From: Campylobacteraceae bacterium | GTDB lineage: Bacteria > Campylobacterota > Campylobacteria > Campylobacterales > Sulfurospirillaceae | DNA: 9,396 bases | NCBI GenBank assembly: GCA_027055635.1 | Contig: JALUMZ010000167.1 | Location: forward strand, 1-9,396 | Direction of reading: 5' to 3' | Shown: piece after piece, positions 5,454 through 9,396 of the stretch | How the letters are laid out: each line of letters begins with the position of its first letter | Position numbering within the stretch: position 1 is the first letter of the stretch | Program-made: the position numbers and the translations under genes | Notes under the pieces: model-generated | Told to the model about the DNA's origin: nothing | The model's input: the letters and a program-made list of their open reading frames with translations, nothing else | The model's database searches: none

Positions 5454-6464
5454 ATGAGAGTTGTTTTAATTTTACTATTTTTTTTAAATATTTTATATAG
5501 CACCAGTTTTGTATATCCAAATTTCAAGCAATGCTATAAAAGAGACATAAAATCGATTGTCTATTTTGGTGATACGAAAGCTATAGCTATAAGTAAACAT
5601 TATGCTGTAGCATATCTGAAGAAAAAGCCAAAATATCCATTTATAAAATATGATCCATTTTTAAATCTTTATCTATTTTACAGACAAAAACCTATGTCTT
5701 ATGTAAAGCTAAAAAATACAGACAAGCTAACCTTGGGAGAGTGGCTTGCTAGTATGGATGATAACTCCATGTATGCGGGTAACTTTGCCCAAAGAGGAGT
5801 AGGGTTAAATATCTATTTTGAACAAAATAGCAAAACTCCGCCAAATAGCATGATATCTTGCTTGTGTTGTGATATATATGGTTTAGGAGTCGGTAATGGG
5901 AAGTTTATATCTTCAAATTTTATAAAAAGATTTTTACACTCTAGTGAGATATTTTATGGGGATATCGGTGTTAGATTTGCAAAGAGAGGCAAATATATTG
6001 TAGTCTCTTTCGTAAACCCCTTATTTAAAAATCAGGAGTTAAAAGTTGGGGATATTGTCAAACAAATCAATAATAGAAAAGTTCATAAAGTAGAGGATAT
6101 TCAAGATTTTATACTGTTTCAAAAGAGAAACCAGATAGTTAAGATAGAGTTTATTAGAGATGGTAAACTTCAAACACTGAGTATAAGAGTGAAAAAGAGA
6201 TATGGAGGCGGGGAGCTAAGTGACTCATTTTTGGAAAATAGAGGCATCTTTTTTGATAAAAAGCTTAGAATCATTGGCATAGCAAAAGGTTCATTTGCAC
6301 AAAAAGAGGGTTTAAAAATCGGAGATAAACTTTTGCAAATAGACAGAGTAAATGTAAAAAATCAAAATGATGTAAAGAGCTTTTTTTCCAAAATAGAGAA
6401 AAAGAGTTCGGATCTGCTCTTTGACAGAGATGATTTTCAATTTTTTATAAAGGTTACTTTGTGA
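5454..6464 (+). CDS. Exported protein with tandem PDZ-like domains
   Basis: A 336-residue protein with an N-terminal signal peptide (MRVVLILLFFLNILYSTSF, about 1-19, no lipobox cysteine), so probably periplasmic. Residues about 170-247 (DIGVRF..., LKVGDIVKQINNRKV, VKIEFIRDGK) and about 265-336 (IIGIAKGSFAQKEGLKIGDKLLQID) are two PDZ-like domains, which bind peptide tails or misfolded ends in HtrA- and CtpA-type proteins. Residues about 30-160 match no protease motif I recognise. They include FISSNFIKRFL and a cysteine cluster, Cys136, Cys138 and Cys139 (SCLCCD), plus Cys27. That region could be a degenerate trypsin-like fold, but I see no catalytic triad. A strong AAGGAG lies at 5444-5449 before ATG 5454. 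The stop overlaps the GTG of ispA. A periplasmic scaffold or quality-control role is inference only. Confidence 0.85.
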   Translation: MRVVLILLFFLNILYSTSFVYPNFKQCYKRDIKSIVYFGDTKAIAISKHYAVAYLKKKPKYPFIKYDPFLNLYLFYRQKPMSYVKLKNTDKLTLGEWLASMDDNSMYAGNFAQRGVGLNIYFEQNSKTPPNSMISCLCCDIYGLGVGNGKFISSNFIKRFLHSSEIFYGDIGVRFAKRGKYIVVSFVNPLFKNQELKVGDIVKQINNRKVHKVEDIQDFILFQKRNQIVKIEFIRDGKLQTLSIRVKKRYGGGELSDSFLENRGIFFDKKLRIIGIAKGSFAQKEGLKIGDKLLQIDRVNVKNQNDVKSFFSKIEKKSSDLLFDRDDFQFFIKVTL

Positions 6465-7324
6465 GCAGACAAGAGACTATGTTGAGAAATTTTGAACTAT
6501 ATTTAGAAGAGAACTTGCCGGTAGTAGATGGATTTCACCCACATTTCCAAAAAGCATTAGGCGAGATATTAAAGGCTGGTGGAAAAAGATTTAGACCTTT
6601 GTTGCTCTTAAGTGTGGTAGATATATGCTCTCCTCTTTTGTTACAAAACTCATATCCTGTAGCATTAGGACTAGAGATGCTGCATACTTACTCTTTGATA
6701 CATGATGATTTGCCATCTATGGATGACGCAAACTTAAGAAGAGGATATCCTACTCTACATGTAACTTACGATGAGGTAACAGCTATCTTATCAGGAGACG
6801 CACTAAATACCGATGCTTTCTTAAAAATTTCTACTGCGCCTTTGAGCGATAAAATAAAGATAGAATTGGTTAAAATTTTGGCACAAAATGGTGGAAGCGG
6901 AGGTATGGTGATCGGTCAGGCGATTGATTGTGAATTTGAAGATAGAGTATTAATGCAAAGAGAGCTTGAATTTTTACACTTAAATAAAACGGCTAAACTC
7001 ATAGCAGCATCTCTACTTATGGGAGCTACTATATGTGAATTGGACAAGAACTCTAAAACGGCGATATATAATTTTGGATTAAATCTGGGTTTACTGTTTC
7101 AAGTCCAAGATGATATCATAGATGCAACCCAAAGCCAAGAGGAGGCGGGGAAACCAACAGGCAATGATGAGCATAAAAATTCATTTGTAAATCTTCTTGG
7201 GTTAGAAGGAGCTTTGAGATATAAGAAGAAAGCATTAGAAGCTTTACATGTGGAGTTAAAAAAATTAGATAAAAATCTTGCCACTAGGCTAGATACAATA
7301 GTAAAGGGATACTTTAATGGATGA
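6461..7324 (+). CDS. ispA: Polyprenyl (farnesyl-type) diphosphate synthase, IspA family
   Basis: A 287-residue trans-isoprenyl diphosphate synthase that condenses isopentenyl diphosphate with dimethylallyl or geranyl diphosphate, feeding undecaprenyl-phosphate and quinone synthesis. Visible motifs: GGKRFRP 40-46 (substrate phosphate binding); the first Asp-rich motif DDLPSMD 82-88 (DDx4D, the two-residue insertion of bacterial type II FPP synthases); RR 93-94; KTAKL 176-180; the second Asp-rich motif DDIID 217-221; GKPTGND 230-236. Tyr77, five residues before the first motif, fits a C15 product, though exact chain length is uncertain. GTG 6461 is chosen over ATG 6479 because AAAGG at 6449-6453 is well placed and the GTGA overlap with the previous stop fits coupling. 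It overlaps tkt by 8 bp. Confidence 0.95.
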   Translation: MSRQETMLRNFELYLEENLPVVDGFHPHFQKALGEILKAGGKRFRPLLLLSVVDICSPLLLQNSYPVALGLEMLHTYSLIHDDLPSMDDANLRRGYPTLHVTYDEVTAILSGDALNTDAFLKISTAPLSDKIKIELVKILAQNGGSGGMVIGQAIDCEFEDRVLMQRELEFLHLNKTAKLIAASLLMGATICELDKNSKTAIYNFGLNLGLLFQVQDDIIDATQSQEEAGKPTGNDEHKNSFVNLLGLEGALRYKKKALEALHVELKKLDKNLATRLDTIVKGYFNG

Positions 7325-9302
7325 TTTAGAGATGTTACAAAAACAGGCGGATACGATAAGATTCTTGTGTGCAGATATGATTCAAAAAGCAAACAGTGGA
7401 CATCCCGGTGCACCGATGGGGTTGGCGGATATAATAACAGTTTTAAGCAGACACTTAAGGCATAATCCAAAAAATCCAAAGTGGCTAAATAGGGATAGGT
7501 TGGTTTTTAGTGGCGGACATGCCTCATCACTGATATATGCTTTTTTGCACTTAAGTGGTTATGATATTAGCTTGGAGGATTTGAAAAATTTTAGACAATT
7601 AGGCAGTAAAACACCAGGTCATCCTGAGTATGCGGAAGTGCCCGGCGTAGAGATAACAACAGGTCCATTAGGACAAGGCGTGGCAAATGCAGTCGGATTT
7701 GCAATGGCAGAGAAGTTGGCACAAAGTAAATTAAATAGCCAAACAGCTAAGATCATAGATCACAAAGTGTATGCACTCTGTGGAGACGGTGATTTGGAAG
7801 AGGGCATTAGTTATGAAGCTTGCGCACTTGCCGGACATCTTGGCTTAGATAATTTAGTGCTGTTTTATGATAGCAATCACATCACTATCGAAGGGGATAC
7901 AAATCTAACTTGGAGTGAAGATGTAAAGATGCGTTTTGAAGCCGCCGGTTGGCAGGTATCTCGTATAGACGGGCATGACTATGAAGAGATAGATGAGGTC
8001 TTAAATAATGCAAAAGAGCAGAGTAAACCATACCTGATTATTGCAAAAACTATCATAGGAAAAGGTGCTGTAGGATTAGAGGGAAGTAGCGCTACACATG
8101 GTGCACCTCTAGGTGAAGAGGTGATAGAAAAATCAAAAGAGAGAGCAGGATTTAATCCTAAAGAGAAGTTTTTTATCAGTGAAGATGTGAAAGCTAGATT
8201 TGCTTGTGCCGTTGAAAAAGGTGATTTGTATGAGAGAGAGTGGAAAAAACTTTTAAATGAAGCTCCTTTGATAGAGCAAAATGAAGCGCTAAAAGCACTT
8301 TTAAATCCTAATTTTTCAAAAATCGCTTGGCCATCTTATGAAGATAGTTCGCAAGTTGCCACTAGAGACAGCAATGGACAGATACTAAATGCAATAGCTA
8401 GAGCGATTCCGGGTTTTGTTGGTGGAAGTGCAGATTTGGCTCCATCAAATAAAAGTTACCTAAATGATATGGGAGAGTTTCCGATAGGTAGAAATATCCA
8501 TTTTGGTATTCGTGAACACTCTATGGCAGCTATAACAAATGCCATATCTCTGTATGGTCTTTTTATGCCGTTTAGTGCTACATTTTTTATATTTAGTGAT
8601 TATTTAAAACCGGCAGCTAGACTATCAGCACTCATGGGTATCCAAAATTTTTATGTTTGGACACACGATAGCATAGGTGTTGGAGAAGATGGACCAACAC
8701 ATCAGCCCATAGAACAACTTAGTCAATTTCGTGCAATGCCAAATTTTTATACTTTCCGTCCTGCGGATGCTAGTGAAAATGTAGAGTGTTGGAAGAAAGC
8801 CCTTAGTATGAAAAATTCACCGTCAGCCTTTGTTTTATCTCGTCAAAAATTGCAAACTCTAAAAGCAGGAGAGATTGCATTTGGAGAAGTAGAAAAAGGT
8901 GGATATTTAATCAAAAAAAGAGAAAATGCAACACTTACTATCATAGCAAGTGGAAGTGAACTTATGCCTTCACTCAAAGCCGCCTGTCATTTAGAGTTAG
9001 CCGGTATAAATGCAAATGTAGTCAGTGTACCTTGTTTTGACTTGTTTATTGAGCAAGATAGAGGGTATATAGATGAAGTGATAGACCCAAATACAAAAGT
9101 TTTAGCAGTAGAAGCTGCAAGTGGAAATGAGTGGTATAGATTTGCCGATGAGGTTTTGGGCATGAATAGTTTCGGAGCAAGTGCACCCGCAAATGAGCTC
9201 TTTAAGAAATTTGGTTTTACCATTAAAGGCATCAAACAAAAAGCTATGGTTTTGATGGGAAAAGAGTATGTTGAAACCGAAGCCAAAGGTGAAAAAATAT
9301 AG
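7317..9302 (+). CDS. tkt: Transketolase
   Basis: A 661-residue thiamine-diphosphate enzyme moving two-carbon ketol units between sugar phosphates in the non-oxidative pentose phosphate pathway, and in the Calvin cycle where present. It is full length, with all three domains. Key residues: His29 in SGHPGAPMG; His68 in GGHAS; TTGPLGQG 114-121; the thiamine-binding motif GDGDLEEG 156-163 through DSN 185-187; His261 in ATHGAPLG; the catalytic Glu400 in GIREHS; DSIGVGEDGPTHQP 451-464 with Asp458 and His462; Arg509 in LSRQ; GSELM 546-550 in the C-terminal domain. AAAGGGA at 7303-7309 sits 7 nt before ATG 7317, which overlaps the ispA stop by 8 bp. As last gene of the run it could have its own internal promoter, but none is obvious. 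Confidence 0.97.
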   Translation: MDDLEMLQKQADTIRFLCADMIQKANSGHPGAPMGLADIITVLSRHLRHNPKNPKWLNRDRLVFSGGHASSLIYAFLHLSGYDISLEDLKNFRQLGSKTPGHPEYAEVPGVEITTGPLGQGVANAVGFAMAEKLAQSKLNSQTAKIIDHKVYALCGDGDLEEGISYEACALAGHLGLDNLVLFYDSNHITIEGDTNLTWSEDVKMRFEAAGWQVSRIDGHDYEEIDEVLNNAKEQSKPYLIIAKTIIGKGAVGLEGSSATHGAPLGEEVIEKSKERAGFNPKEKFFISEDVKARFACAVEKGDLYEREWKKLLNEAPLIEQNEALKALLNPNFSKIAWPSYEDSSQVATRDSNGQILNAIARAIPGFVGGSADLAPSNKSYLNDMGEFPIGRNIHFGIREHSMAAITNAISLYGLFMPFSATFFIFSDYLKPAARLSALMGIQNFYVWTHDSIGVGEDGPTHQPIEQLSQFRAMPNFYTFRPADASENVECWKKALSMKNSPSAFVLSRQKLQTLKAGEIAFGEVEKGGYLIKKRENATLTIIASGSELMPSLKAACHLELAGINANVVSVPCFDLFIEQDRGYIDEVIDPNTKVLAVEAASGNEWYRFADEVLGMNSFGASAPANELFKKFGFTIKGIKQKAMVLMGKEYVETEAKGEKI

Positions 9303-9309
9303 AAAATAT

Positions 9310-9344
9310 AGAAGCAAATAGCATATTTAATGTTATTTGCTTCT
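9310..9344. terminator. Long hairpin, probably a bidirectional terminator
   Basis: Bases 9310-9324 pair with 9330-9344 over 15 bp with one G-U pair and a 5-nt loop (ATTTA), 7 bp after the tkt stop. On the + strand no T run follows directly; the CTCCCTTTTTTG tract comes about 25 nt later. On the - strand the hairpin is followed at once by T-rich sequence (TATATTTTCTATATTTTTTC), so it suits termination of a convergent gene at least as well as of tkt. Confidence 0.65.
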
Positions 9345-9359
9345 GTAGGATTATAGGTC

Positions 9360-9395
9360 TTATTCTCCCTTTTTTGTAATCTTTATCAAACTTAT
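9360..9395 (-). CDS. C-terminal end of a possible convergent gene (partial)
   Basis: On the minus strand a frame enters from the right edge and ends at TAA 9362-9360, giving 11 visible residues, ISLIKITKKGE. A stop 16 bp before a hairpin that is T-tailed in this direction is what a gene end would look like. Eleven residues say nothing about function, and the frame could be chance. Confidence 0.3.
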   Translation of the reverse strand: MSLIKITKKGE

Positions 9396-9396
9396 T

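Noticed and set aside
7099..7479. 126-codon minus-strand frame over the ispA–tkt junction
   Set aside because: It runs antisense to conserved catalytic motifs of both enzymes and has no independent support.
8987..9317. Minus-strand frames opposite the end of tkt
   Set aside because: They read through the terminator hairpin and opposite the conserved transketolase C-terminal domain.

Overview
The window is AT-rich, tightly packed bacterial DNA. It most likely comes from a Campylobacterota species (formerly Epsilonproteobacteria) of the Sulfurimonas/Sulfurovum kind. The grounds are protein character (short MurE, FPP synthase, transketolase and PanD of that type), low GC, and gene order. From memory and unchecked, the run NifU-like – hypothetical – murE – ybaB – periplasmic PDZ-like protein – ispA – tkt resembles a Campylobacter jejuni locus. 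Here panD is placed between murE and ybaB.

Layout. Bases 1-126 look like the tail of something upstream: a short C-terminal reading frame, then two copies of an 8-bp repeat (GTGGGTCA), which together resemble the right end of an IS21-type insertion sequence. From 214 to 2472 is a large membrane-anchored diguanylate cyclase with two different periplasmic binding-protein domains. The 123-bp gap after it holds a weak hairpin, a plausible promoter and two dyad-symmetric elements. It leads into a seven-to-eight gene, same-strand run from 2596 to 9302: a stand-alone NifU C-terminal (Fe-S scaffold) protein, a TPR-like protein, MurE, PanD, a YbaB/EbfC nucleoid-associated protein, an exported tandem-PDZ protein, a farnesyl-type prenyl diphosphate synthase (IspA) and transketolase. 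The run ends in a long hairpin at 9310-9344, apparently shared with a convergent gene whose last codons enter from the right edge.

How the genes relate. Four of the junctions in the run overlap by 4 or 8 bases, and the other gaps are 21 bp or less, so the block is very probably transcribed together and partly translationally coupled. Its content is housekeeping: Fe-S assembly, peptidoglycan precursor, pantothenate/CoA, isoprenoid (undecaprenyl and quinone precursors) and the pentose phosphate pathway. IspA and MurE both serve cell-wall precursor supply, but the rest looks like conserved neighbourhood rather than one pathway.

No CRISPR, tRNA, rRNA, toxin-antitoxin or defence system is visible. 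I do not see a clearly new biological system. The best leads are the dual-sensor cyclase, the unexplained palindromes ahead of the Fe-S gene, the IS-like edge, and the exported PDZ protein with a cysteine cluster.
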